Of a stretch of 25,238 nucleotides of DNA, positions 1 through 6,907 are shown one piece after another. Origin of the DNA: Clostridiales bacterium UBA1248 (lineage in GTDB: Bacteria; Bacillota; Clostridia; Oscillospirales; CAG-272); assembly GCA_002308615.1 (NCBI GenBank), contig DBWC01000033.1:1-25238 (forward strand). The letters are read 5' to 3'. The translations under genes were made by a program, and so were the position numbers. Within the stretch, counting starts at the first letter, position 1, and each line of letters begins with the position of its first letter. The notes under the pieces were generated by a model. It saw nothing but the letters and a program-made list of their open reading frames with translations. It was not told where the DNA came from and did no database searches.

Positions 1-79
1 GGGGTTGGGGGGTGGGCGAGGCGAAGCCGAGCCGGAGGGGTGGGCGACCCCCAAATCCTGCCGGCTCCGCCGGCGCCGG
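1..79. repeat. GC-rich intergenic repeat-like element (partial)
   Basis: This G-rich stretch has no coding appearance. GGGGTGGGCGA occurs twice as a direct repeat (9-19 and 37-47). The second copy runs into CCCCC and can form a GGGG/CCCC hairpin. At 60-79 the hexamer GCCGGC occurs twice (60-65, 69-74), followed by GCCGG. Composition changes sharply to AT-rich at about 80. It could be the end of a palindromic intergenic element or of an upstream gene's terminator; the window edge cuts it. Confidence 0.35.
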
Positions 80-181
80 TCTTGTCCAATATCTTTTCAA
101 AATGTTTTCAAATTCCCGGCTGCATTATGGTATGTGTTAATATATAATTATAATGTATATTTTTGTTTTCGGGACGATATT

Positions 182-1063
182 ATGAAAGAATTTCTTGACA
201 TACTGCTTGACGCGCTTATAGATACGGCAAAGCTTTCGCCGTTCCTTTTCGCGGCGTATCTGCTTCTTGAATATCTTGAGCACAGAAGCTCAAGCAAGCT
301 TGCCGATTTTCTGACGAACGGAAAATTCGGCGTGCCGGGCGGCGCCGTTCTCGGATGCATCCCTCAATGCGGTATGAGCGTAGCGTCGTCTCATCTGTTC
401 TCCGCGGGAGCAGTCGGCGCGGGGACTCTTGTGGCGGTCTTCATCTCCTGCTCGGACGAGGCGATACCCGTACTTTTAGCGGATTTCCGTCACCTCGGCG
501 CCATCGTTCCTTTACTTTTGTCAAAGGTGGCTTTCGCGGTAGCCGCCGGATATCTGTTCGATCTGATATTCCGCCGTCACAAATTCGGCGGCGGTCATCA
601 TGAGCACGAGCACGACTGCGACGAATGTGACAAAATTGAAGAGGCTCATCACCACCACTGCGGCGAAAAGTGCGATTCAAACGTATTCTTATCGGCGCTT
701 AAACGCTCCGCGCAGGTGATACTCTTTATCCTTGCGGTAAATATCCTTATGGGACTTCTGGTGCACTTCGTCGGCGAGGACGCGATATCCGCTTTCGCGC
801 AGAAAAACAAGCTGCTCCAGCCGCTTTTCGCCGGACTTATAGGTCTTATACCCAACTGTGCCGGCTCGGTCGTTCTGACAGAGCTTTATATAAACGGCTC
901 AATAGGCTTCGGCGCGGTGTTCGCGGGTCTTTCCGTGGGATCGGGCTTAGGCTATATAGCGTTGTTCAAAGCAAATAAGCATATTAAAGAAAACCTGATC
1001 ATAATCGGCTACAATTTCGCGCTGAGCGTCGGCGTCGGCACTCTGATACAGCTTTTGATATAA
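182..1063 (+). CDS. Putative heavy-metal/arsenic-type efflux permease (ArsP_2-like, about 10 TM)
   Basis: A 293-residue integral membrane protein. Two halves carry a matching signature, GCIPQCG (residues 58-64) and GLIPNCAG, each at the start of a hydrophobic pair, which is the layout of the putative 10-TM heavy-metal exporter family (PF11449, also annotated as putative manganese transporter). The halves are joined by a loop (about 139-165) dense in His, Cys, Asp and Glu, including EHEHDCDECD and HHHHC, a likely metal-binding segment. I chose ATG 182 because GGGA lies about 7 bases upstream and the protein then begins at MKEFLDIL; the open frame upstream runs into low-complexity GC-rich DNA and is not family-like. 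TAATG overlap with the next gene suggests coupled translation. Substrate is unproven. Confidence 0.75.
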   Translation: MKEFLDILLDALIDTAKLSPFLFAAYLLLEYLEHRSSSKLADFLTNGKFGVPGGAVLGCIPQCGMSVASSHLFSAGAVGAGTLVAVFISCSDEAIPVLLADFRHLGAIVPLLLSKVAFAVAAGYLFDLIFRRHKFGGGHHEHEHDCDECDKIEEAHHHHCGEKCDSNVFLSALKRSAQVILFILAVNILMGLLVHFVGEDAISAFAQKNKLLQPLFAGLIGLIPNCAGSVVLTELYINGSIGFGAVFAGLSVGSGLGYIALFKANKHIKENLIIIGYNFALSVGVGTLIQLLI

Positions 1064-1941
1064 TGTTCGGATATATTAAACCTTTCGTCCCGGAGCTTAA
1101 GGTAAGGGACAACAAATTATACGGCGCCGTCTACTGCGGACTTTGCAAAAGCATGGGAAAAACGACGCGGTTTTATTCAAGAGCGGCTTTGTCTTACGAT
1201 TTTGTGTTTCTTTCGCTTTTGCTTTCTTCCCTTCGCGGCAAACCGTTTGAGGTCTATACCGGGAAATGCGGGCTCAACCCTTTCCGCAAAAAGCTCATAG
1301 CTATAGACTGCGACGTTTTGCGTTACTGCTCCGCGGCGTCCGCTCAGCTGACCTATTATTCCGTTCTTGACAGGATAAGGGACGAGCGCGGGTTGAAGAA
1401 GCTTTCCGCAAAGCTCGTATTGCCGAAATGCAGAAAAATGAAAGAAAGAGCAAAACGCGTATATCCGTTTGACGATAAAGTCCCGGAAGAGCTGCTTGAA
1501 AAGCTCCATATGCTTGAAGATGAAAAATGCGCGTCGCTTGATATGACGTCGGATCTTTTCGGCGAGTTATTATCGTATTATTTCAGATGCGGCGCGCCGG
1601 ATGACAAAGCGCGGACCGCTTCTCTGATCGGTCGGTCGGTCGGCAAATACGTTTACGCGGCGGACGCCTGCGACGATTACGAAAAAGACAAGAAAAGCGG
1701 CGCGTACAATCCCTTGTTATACGGAGAGGGAACAAAAGCCGATAAGCTTAAAAGCGCGTTCGGCGCCATGTGCATATGGGCGGACCGCGCGGCGGGCGAG
1801 CTTGCGCTCGAGGGCTGCGAAGGGCACGAATTTGACATATCCGACAATATAATGCGGCTCGGAATGGTGGATACGGCGAAAAAGCTTGCCGTGTCCGACG
1901 AAGGAAGGAAAAACAAGAAGCATGGAAAGAGATCCTTATGA
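1063..1941 (+). CDS. DUF5685 family protein
   Basis: A 292-residue, mostly helical, predicted cytoplasmic protein. The N-terminus (MFGYIKPFVPELKV, then YCGLCK with C25 and C28, then KCGLNPFRKK) matches what I know of DUF5685, a Firmicutes family of unknown function. Further on lies an aspartate-rich segment, DACDDYEKDKKSGAYNP (D201, D204, D205, D209), resembling the DxxxD metal-binding motifs of isoprenoid-synthase folds; that resemblance is my inference. The start overlaps the permease stop by one base (TAATG) with no clear Shine-Dalgarno site, so translation is probably coupled. The 3' end overlaps the J-domain gene by 20 bases. Family confidence is good, function is unknown. Confidence 0.72.
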   Translation: MFGYIKPFVPELKVRDNKLYGAVYCGLCKSMGKTTRFYSRAALSYDFVFLSLLLSSLRGKPFEVYTGKCGLNPFRKKLIAIDCDVLRYCSAASAQLTYYSVLDRIRDERGLKKLSAKLVLPKCRKMKERAKRVYPFDDKVPEELLEKLHMLEDEKCASLDMTSDLFGELLSYYFRCGAPDDKARTASLIGRSVGKYVYAADACDDYEKDKKSGAYNPLLYGEGTKADKLKSAFGAMCIWADRAAGELALEGCEGHEFDISDNIMRLGMVDTAKKLAVSDEGRKNKKHGKRSL

Positions 1942-2512
1942 AGTATTGGGAGTAGCGCGGGGCAGCTCCGACGACGAGATCAAAAAAGCGTATCGCGCAC
2001 TTGCTAAAAAATATCATCCCGACAACTTTACGGACATAGATCAGCGTACGCGCGCGGAAGAAAAGATGAAAGAGATAAACGCCGCGTACGAACGCATACA
2101 GAAGGGCGACACGGGGACCTCGAGCCGCGGCACGTACAGAGGACCTAATCCCGGCGGTACGGGTATTTACGCGACGATACGCACGTGCTTCAACGAGCAC
2201 AAGATCGACGAGGCCGACGCGCTGCTCGACACCGTGCAGGTAAATGAACGCGGCGCGGAATGGCATTATCTGAAAGCATGCGTGTGCGCCATCCGCGGCT
2301 GGTACTACGACGCGTTCAATTACGCGAACACCGCCTGCACGATGGACCCGAACAACGCCGAATACCGCGAGCTTTACGACAATTTGAACGACAGGATAAA
2401 CAGGTCTACCGGGACGTACCGCACTGCGACGACCGACGGAGACTGCGACATCTGCACGATATGCCAGTTCTTGACATGTCTCAACTGCGCTTGCAGCATG
2501 TGCTGCAGATAG
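1922..2512 (+). CDS. J-domain (DnaJ-like) protein with Cys-rich tail
   Basis: A 196-residue protein. Residues 4-60 form a J domain: DPYEVLGV, helix II KKAYRALAKKYHPD with the HPD motif at 32-34, and helix III EEKMKEINAAYERI. J domains stimulate the ATPase of DnaK-type Hsp70. It lacks the Gly/Phe, zinc-finger and substrate-binding parts of true DnaJ. A TPR-like pair of helices follows at about 105-150. The last 20 residues contain 8 cysteines in CxxC/CxC spacing (ICTICQFLTCLNCACSMCC), possibly a metal or membrane-proximal tail. I start at ATG 1922, just before the J domain, with AGGAAGG 13 bases upstream and AGAAG closer. The gene overlaps DUF5685 by 20 bases, so co-translation is likely. Confidence 0.85.
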   Translation: MERDPYEVLGVARGSSDDEIKKAYRALAKKYHPDNFTDIDQRTRAEEKMKEINAAYERIQKGDTGTSSRGTYRGPNPGGTGIYATIRTCFNEHKIDEADALLDTVQVNERGAEWHYLKACVCAIRGWYYDAFNYANTACTMDPNNAEYRELYDNLNDRINRSTGTYRTATTDGDCDICTICQFLTCLNCACSMCCR

Positions 2513-2519
2513 GGGCGTT

Positions 2520-3062
2520 ATGAGAGAAAAATACAGGATAAAAATGATAGCGCTTTGCGGTATATTCTCCGCCGCGGAGCTTGTTATATTATATCTTTCA
2601 AGCGTTTTTCAGATACTCGATCTCGTTATAGCGGCGATGACGATAGCTTTTACGGTAGTGCTTTTGGTGGAATACGGCAAAAAGCCCGTGATCGTCGTAT
2701 ACGCGGTCGTGTCCCTGCTTGCTCTGCTTATAGTACCGCATAAATTCTCACCCTTGTGCTATATATGCTTTATGGGCGGTTATCCCATAATAAAGCCGTA
2801 TTTCGACGCGCCGCCCAAAATAATAGGATATATACTTAAGCTTTTGTATTTCAACGGCGCGTATTACGTCATATATGCGATAGTGTCGTACTTTGCTTTG
2901 CTTGACGATATTTTCGGCATAGGCACGCCTATGTTCTTCGTCACCATGGCGGTGGCAAACGTCGCGTTTTTACTCTGCGATTACGTTATATCCGTTATGA
3001 CCGCGCTTTATATCAAGGTTCTGCGCAAAAAATTCGGATTTGAGAGGATCTTCAAAAAATGA
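2520..3062 (+). CDS. Small integral membrane protein, function unknown
   Basis: A 180-residue, very hydrophobic protein with about five to six predicted membrane segments: about 8-28, 32-50, 57-75, 80-95, 104-130 and 138-165. The C-terminus is basic (VLRKKFGFERIFKK). Layout and size recall the S-components of ECF transporters and DUF2232-type proteins, but I see no diagnostic motif and assign no substrate. GGGG just after the preceding stop lies about 5 bases upstream of ATG 2520. The ATGA overlap with recG couples the two. Confidence 0.6.
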   Translation: MREKYRIKMIALCGIFSAAELVILYLSSVFQILDLVIAAMTIAFTVVLLVEYGKKPVIVVYAVVSLLALLIVPHKFSPLCYICFMGGYPIIKPYFDAPPKIIGYILKLLYFNGAYYVIYAIVSYFALLDDIFGIGTPMFFVTMAVANVAFLLCDYVISVMTALYIKVLRKKFGFERIFKK

Positions 3063-5116
3063 CCGTAACGCTCGATACGGACATAAAGCGTCTGTCAGGC
3101 GTCGGCAGTGCGTCAGGCGCAAAGCTGAATAAGCTCGGGATAACCACCGTCGGTTCCCTGCTTTATCATTTTCCGCGCGCTTACGAGTTCCGCGGAAACG
3201 TAAAGACCGTGGCGTCCGCGGAGGACGGGGAGACCGCGGCGTTCATACTTACCGTTACCGCGCCTCCCACGTACGCCAAAACGAGAAGCGGACTTATGCT
3301 TTTCAAGGTACCGGCGGGAGACGGCACGGGCTCCTGCATAGTCACGTTTTTCAACCAGGCTTATATAAAAAACACGCTGCTTACCGGCTCCTCCTACAGG
3401 TTTTACGGAAAAGTATCAAGGCGCGGCAGGCACGTTGAGCTTCATTCCCCGGTCTACGAACCGTACAGCGAATCGCTTCTGCCCTTATATCCCGTATATC
3501 CGGCGACGGAGGGCTTCGGTTCGTCACGTATAAACAAGCTCATTTCGCTTATCATAGACAGACCGGACACGGTACTGCCGGAAAATCTGCCGGACGAGGT
3601 GATAGAAGCCGAGCAGCTTATGAGCCGCACGGAAGCGATAAGGACGATACATCATCCGTGTTCGCTTGAGGCGATAGCGGCGGCGAAGCGCAGGCTCGCG
3701 TTCGAAGAGCTTTTCGGGTTCGCTTTGAATGCAAGAAGGCAAAGAAAAACGGAAGACGCTTTGCCGCGCGCGGAATTTCACGGCTGCGACTGCTCCGAGT
3801 TCAGAGCCGCGATAGGATTTGAGCCGACGAACGCGCAGAAGCGCGTTATGAACGAGATCTACGCGGACCTTACCGGGAAAGATAACAGATCGCCCATGCG
3901 CCGCATGGTGTCGGGCGACGTAGGATCCGGCAAGACCGTCTGCGCGCAGTTCGCCGCTTACGTGGCAAGTGAAAACGGTTATCAGACGGCTTTGATGGCG
4001 CCGACGGAAATACTTGCAAGACAGCATTACGAAGACTGCAAAAAGCTGTTCTCCGCGCTCGGAAAAACGGTAAAGCTGCTCGTTTCCGACATACCTGCTA
4101 AGGATAAAAAAGACGCGTACGAAAGCATAAGCGCAGGCGACTGCGATCTCGTTATCGGCACGCACGCTCTTATAACCGAAAAGGTCGTATTCAAAAACCT
4201 GGGGCTCGTCGTATGTGACGAACAGCACCGCTTCGGCGTCGGTCAGCGCGAGGCGCTTCTCAAAAAAGGCGATGGCGCGCATATGCTCGTTATGAGCGCG
4301 ACGCCCATTCCGCGCACGCTTGCGCTCGTGCTTTTCGGAGATCTTGACGTCTCCGTCATAGACGAGATGCCTCCCGGCAGACGCGAGGTGCGCACGGCTT
4401 ACAGAGACGAGGAGAGCCGCGACAAAATATACGATTTCATAAAAGCGCAGGTCAAAGCCGGCAGACAGGCGTATATAGTATGTCCCGGCATAGAGGAGAC
4501 GGAGGACGACGGACTTATACCGCTTGAAGCGCTGTCCGCCGATTTCAGTCCGGAAAGCTACAACTCCCAGGTAAAACGCAGAAAAGCCGCCGTCAACTAC
4601 GCCGAGACCTTGAGCACGGAGGTGTTCCCCGAGCTTCGCGTCGGTTATCTGCACGGCAAAATGAAAGGTGCGGAAAAAAGCGCCGTTATGAAAGCGTTTG
4701 AGCGAGGCGAGCTTGATATACTCGTTTCAACGACGGTCATAGAGGTCGGCATAAACGTGCCGAACGCCTCCGTCATGCTCGTTGAGGACGCGGACGTCTT
4801 CGGTCTGTCGCAGCTCCACCAGCTGCGCGGAAGAGTCGGGCGCGGGAAATACGCGTCTTACTGCATACTCATGGCGAACTCCCCCGGTCAAAACGCCGTT
4901 TCGCGTCTAAAAATAATGGAGCAGGAAAACAACGGCTACAAGATCGCCGAATTTGATCTGAAGCAAAGAGGACCGGGAGACTTCATACGCGACAACGGCG
5001 AGAAGATACGCCAGCACGGCGCGCTGAAACTGCGCATGGCGGGCGCGCTTGACGACGCAAAGCTCTTGTACAGCGCGTTTGAATGGGCTGAGAAATATTC
5101 AAAGGAGAGCGTATAA
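3059..5116 (+). CDS. recG: ATP-dependent DNA helicase RecG
   Basis: A 685-residue protein, the normal RecG length. RecG is a superfamily 2 double-strand translocase that remodels stalled forks and Holliday junctions. An N-terminal wedge/OB region (about 1-200, starting IKRLSGVGSASGAKLNKLG) is followed by helicase motifs in order: TNAQKRV (Q-like), Walker A GDVGSGKT (about 286-293), motif Ia PTEILARQH, DEQH at 387-390 running into RFGVGQRE, SATPIPRTLAL (motif III), and QLRGRVGRG (motif VI, about 588-596). The C-terminal region (FDLKQRGPGDF) is typical. All catalytic residues look intact. It overlaps the preceding gene by ATGA and the next by TAATG, so it lies inside an operon. In many Firmicutes recG sits beside DAK/thiolase genes, not here. 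Confidence 0.97.
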   Translation: MTVTLDTDIKRLSGVGSASGAKLNKLGITTVGSLLYHFPRAYEFRGNVKTVASAEDGETAAFILTVTAPPTYAKTRSGLMLFKVPAGDGTGSCIVTFFNQAYIKNTLLTGSSYRFYGKVSRRGRHVELHSPVYEPYSESLLPLYPVYPATEGFGSSRINKLISLIIDRPDTVLPENLPDEVIEAEQLMSRTEAIRTIHHPCSLEAIAAAKRRLAFEELFGFALNARRQRKTEDALPRAEFHGCDCSEFRAAIGFEPTNAQKRVMNEIYADLTGKDNRSPMRRMVSGDVGSGKTVCAQFAAYVASENGYQTALMAPTEILARQHYEDCKKLFSALGKTVKLLVSDIPAKDKKDAYESISAGDCDLVIGTHALITEKVVFKNLGLVVCDEQHRFGVGQREALLKKGDGAHMLVMSATPIPRTLALVLFGDLDVSVIDEMPPGRREVRTAYRDEESRDKIYDFIKAQVKAGRQAYIVCPGIEETEDDGLIPLEALSADFSPESYNSQVKRRKAAVNYAETLSTEVFPELRVGYLHGKMKGAEKSAVMKAFERGELDILVSTTVIEVGINVPNASVMLVEDADVFGLSQLHQLRGRVGRGKYASYCILMANSPGQNAVSRLKIMEQENNGYKIAEFDLKQRGPGDFIRDNGEKIRQHGALKLRMAGALDDAKLLYSAFEWAEKYSKESV

Positions 5117-5955
5117 TGCCCCTTACTTTTACAAGACAAAAACCTGCCGATATATTAAAGGATCTGCCCGGCTGCCGTATTCTCGACGTTTTCTTAGACG
5201 GCGCGGACAAGCCCGGCGACGCATACGGCACGTTTGCAAAAGCGCTTGAAGAAGCGTCGAAAAGCAATACCGAATGCGCGGTCATACCGCTTACGGCGCA
5301 CGGCCGGCTGAAGGCGGACGACTTATTTGGATACGCCGTTTCAGCCTGCAAAGATCATCTTCAAACAAACGAGACGAGCATAATTCTGTCCGTGCCGGAC
5401 GGCGTGAAGACCGGAAAATCACCCGATCTGTCCGTATTGATTGAGGCGGAAAAAGAGCCGAGTTCAAAGCGCCTTTGCAAAGCGCCGATTTACAAAGCCG
5501 GCGCGGCGCCGAACCTATTTATGAGCGCGGCAATGCGACCCGGTCTCCGAAAGAATGCGGATATGGCGCTTGCGGAAGTTTCCGCGGACACGCTTGAGGA
5601 ATACATAAAAGCCGTGGACAAGAGCTTTTCTCAGACGCTGCTTGAGCTGATAGACAAAAGCGGGATGACGGACGTTCAGTGCTACAAACGCGCAAACGTC
5701 GACAGAAAGCTGTTTTCAAAAATAAGATCGTCGCCGGATTACAGACCTAAAAAGACGACCGCGCTTTCATTCTGCATAGCGCTATCGCTTTCGCTCGATC
5801 AGACAAAAGAGCTTTTGTCAAAGGCGGGATATACGCTTTCAAAAAGCAATAAGGGCGATCTTATCGTCGAGTATTTTATAAAGCGCGGAAATTATGACAT
5901 TTTTGAAATAAACGAGGCTTTGTTTGAATACGATCAGGCATTGCTCGGAGTATAA
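5116..5955 (+). CDS. Degenerate macro-domain protein with conserved helical C-terminal module
   Basis: A 279-residue protein. Residues about 158-279 closely match, from memory, the C-terminal helical module often fused to macro domains in Firmicutes: FSQTLLELIDKSGMTDVQCY, RKLFSKIRS, FCIALSLSLDQTKELLSKAG and DIFEINEALFEYDQALLG. The N-terminus looks like a macro domain with its middle missing. MPLTFTRQKPADI resembles the opening strand (usually MPxxIxRNDIT), and CAVIPLTAHGRLKADDLF resembles the later strand/helix (usually SxAFPLISSGxYGYP). The NAAN and GGGV segments that bind ADP-ribose are absent. It is therefore unlikely to hydrolyse ADP-ribose. The frame is intact and codon use matches its neighbours, so it is a stable reduced protein and not an obvious pseudogene. 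TAATG couples it to recG. Confidence 0.7.
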   Translation: MPLTFTRQKPADILKDLPGCRILDVFLDGADKPGDAYGTFAKALEEASKSNTECAVIPLTAHGRLKADDLFGYAVSACKDHLQTNETSIILSVPDGVKTGKSPDLSVLIEAEKEPSSKRLCKAPIYKAGAAPNLFMSAAMRPGLRKNADMALAEVSADTLEEYIKAVDKSFSQTLLELIDKSGMTDVQCYKRANVDRKLFSKIRSSPDYRPKKTTALSFCIALSLSLDQTKELLSKAGYTLSKSNKGDLIVEYFIKRGNYDIFEINEALFEYDQALLGV

Positions 5956-5967
5956 CGGAAGTTTTTA

Positions 5968-6774
5968 ATGAAATATTTTATGGATTTTGAAGCGACGCAG
6001 TTTGAGCAGGAGATAATCTCCGTCGGCTGTGTCGACGAGAACGGCAAAGAATTCTATTCTCTCGTAAAGCCGCACAGTATGAGGAAAATGACGGGCTTCA
6101 TAACGGAGCTTACGGGCATAACCAACGATGAACTGCGCAAAGCCCCGGACGCGGACGCCGTGTTTTCAGAGCTTTACGATTACATAAACAAAAACGAGCG
6201 CTCGGAGTTTTTCTGTTACGGCAACTGCGACGGCAGATTTATAAAAGTAACGCTGAGATACGTAAAGACGTTCAAGGCGCAGTGTATGCTCGGACTGATA
6301 CTGAGCAGCTTAAACGACGTATCGCCGGAGATATCCTGTATTTTCAAGACCAATCAGACGATATCTCTTTATAAACTGGCGGATTATTACGGCGCCGTTG
6401 AGGAACGCAGTCATCACGCGTTAAACGACGCCAAGCTGTTAAAGCACGTATACGAGCACAGCAGAGGCGAGGAGCCTGAAGAGTGTCCGTTCCCGGAATA
6501 CGTGCGGGTAACCAAGACCGAAAGGATACCGGACGCCGAGCCGGAGCAGGTCGGCGTGCCGCACGTTACGGCAAGCCACGGAGACAAGACGTTCGGCTTT
6601 GCATCGTACGGCAAAGCGGCTGACTGGATAATCACGCACGTGCTTCCCAAAAACGCCATGATAACGCTCGATACGAAAAGCAACATAAGCAACCGCATAG
6701 TACAGGCAGTCGCAAACGGCAACACGTATCACGGCTACACGTGGGCGGCGCCTAATAAAAACAGAAAAGGCTGA
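5968..6774 (+). CDS. DEDDh 3'-5' exonuclease (DnaQ-like) with C-terminal extension
   Basis: A 268-residue protein. The exonuclease domain (1-165) has the DEDDh set: D6 and E8 in MDFEAT, D88 in YGNCDGRF, H149 and D154 in HHALNDAK. Such enzymes remove nucleotides from 3' ends of DNA or RNA using two metal ions. TGFITELTGITNDEL is typical of the family. After a charged linker, residues about 205-262 form a second small module (FGFASYGKAADWII ... ISNRIVQAVANG ... YHGYTWA) resembling the NUMOD1/IENR1 DNA-binding repeats of homing endonucleases; this is inference. GGAAG lies about 7 bases before ATG 5968, 12 bases after the previous stop. It ends the run; I see no clear terminator in 6775-6824. Confidence 0.82.
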   Translation: MKYFMDFEATQFEQEIISVGCVDENGKEFYSLVKPHSMRKMTGFITELTGITNDELRKAPDADAVFSELYDYINKNERSEFFCYGNCDGRFIKVTLRYVKTFKAQCMLGLILSSLNDVSPEISCIFKTNQTISLYKLADYYGAVEERSHHALNDAKLLKHVYEHSRGEEPEECPFPEYVRVTKTERIPDAEPEQVGVPHVTASHGDKTFGFASYGKAADWIITHVLPKNAMITLDTKSNISNRIVQAVANGNTYHGYTWAAPNKNRKG

Positions 6775-6824
6775 AAGATCGTAATACAGGCAGGTGAATT
6801 TCAGATAAAAAACAGCAAAACCTG

Positions 6825-6853
6825 TTGCAAAATTCATAATTATATGATACAAT
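6825..6853 (+). promoter_or_regulatory. Sigma-A-type promoter of rhaA
   Basis: TTGCAA (6825-6830), a 17-base spacer and TACAAT (6848-6853) preceded by TGA, giving an extended -10. Transcription should begin near 6860, leaving a leader of about 48 bases before rhaA. Confidence 0.75.
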
Positions 6854-6861
6854 AACGACAG

Positions 6862-6877
6862 TGACCGTCAAGTGACG
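6862..6877. promoter_or_regulatory. Possible operator at rhaA transcription start
   Basis: Overlapping small palindromes lie just downstream of the -10 box: TGAC-C-GTCA (6862-6870) and CGTCA-AG-TGACG (6866-6877). A site here would block initiation, which fits a sugar-responsive repressor, but no regulator gene is in the window and short palindromes arise by chance. Confidence 0.3.
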
Positions 6878-6907
6878 ACGGAATGAAATAGAAAAAGGAG
6901 TATTTAC

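Noticed and set aside
5..181. N-terminal extension of the permease to the window start
   Set aside because: It translates low-complexity GC-rich DNA and an AT-rich leader, has no ribosome site, and is not family-like; ATG 182 fits better.
3524..4654. Long antisense frame opposite recG
   Set aside because: recG is unambiguous on the + strand; the reverse frame has no recognisable domain and arises from GC-biased codons.
6775..6824. Terminator after the exonuclease gene
   Set aside because: Only a short CAGGT/ACCTG match with a long loop and no T tract.
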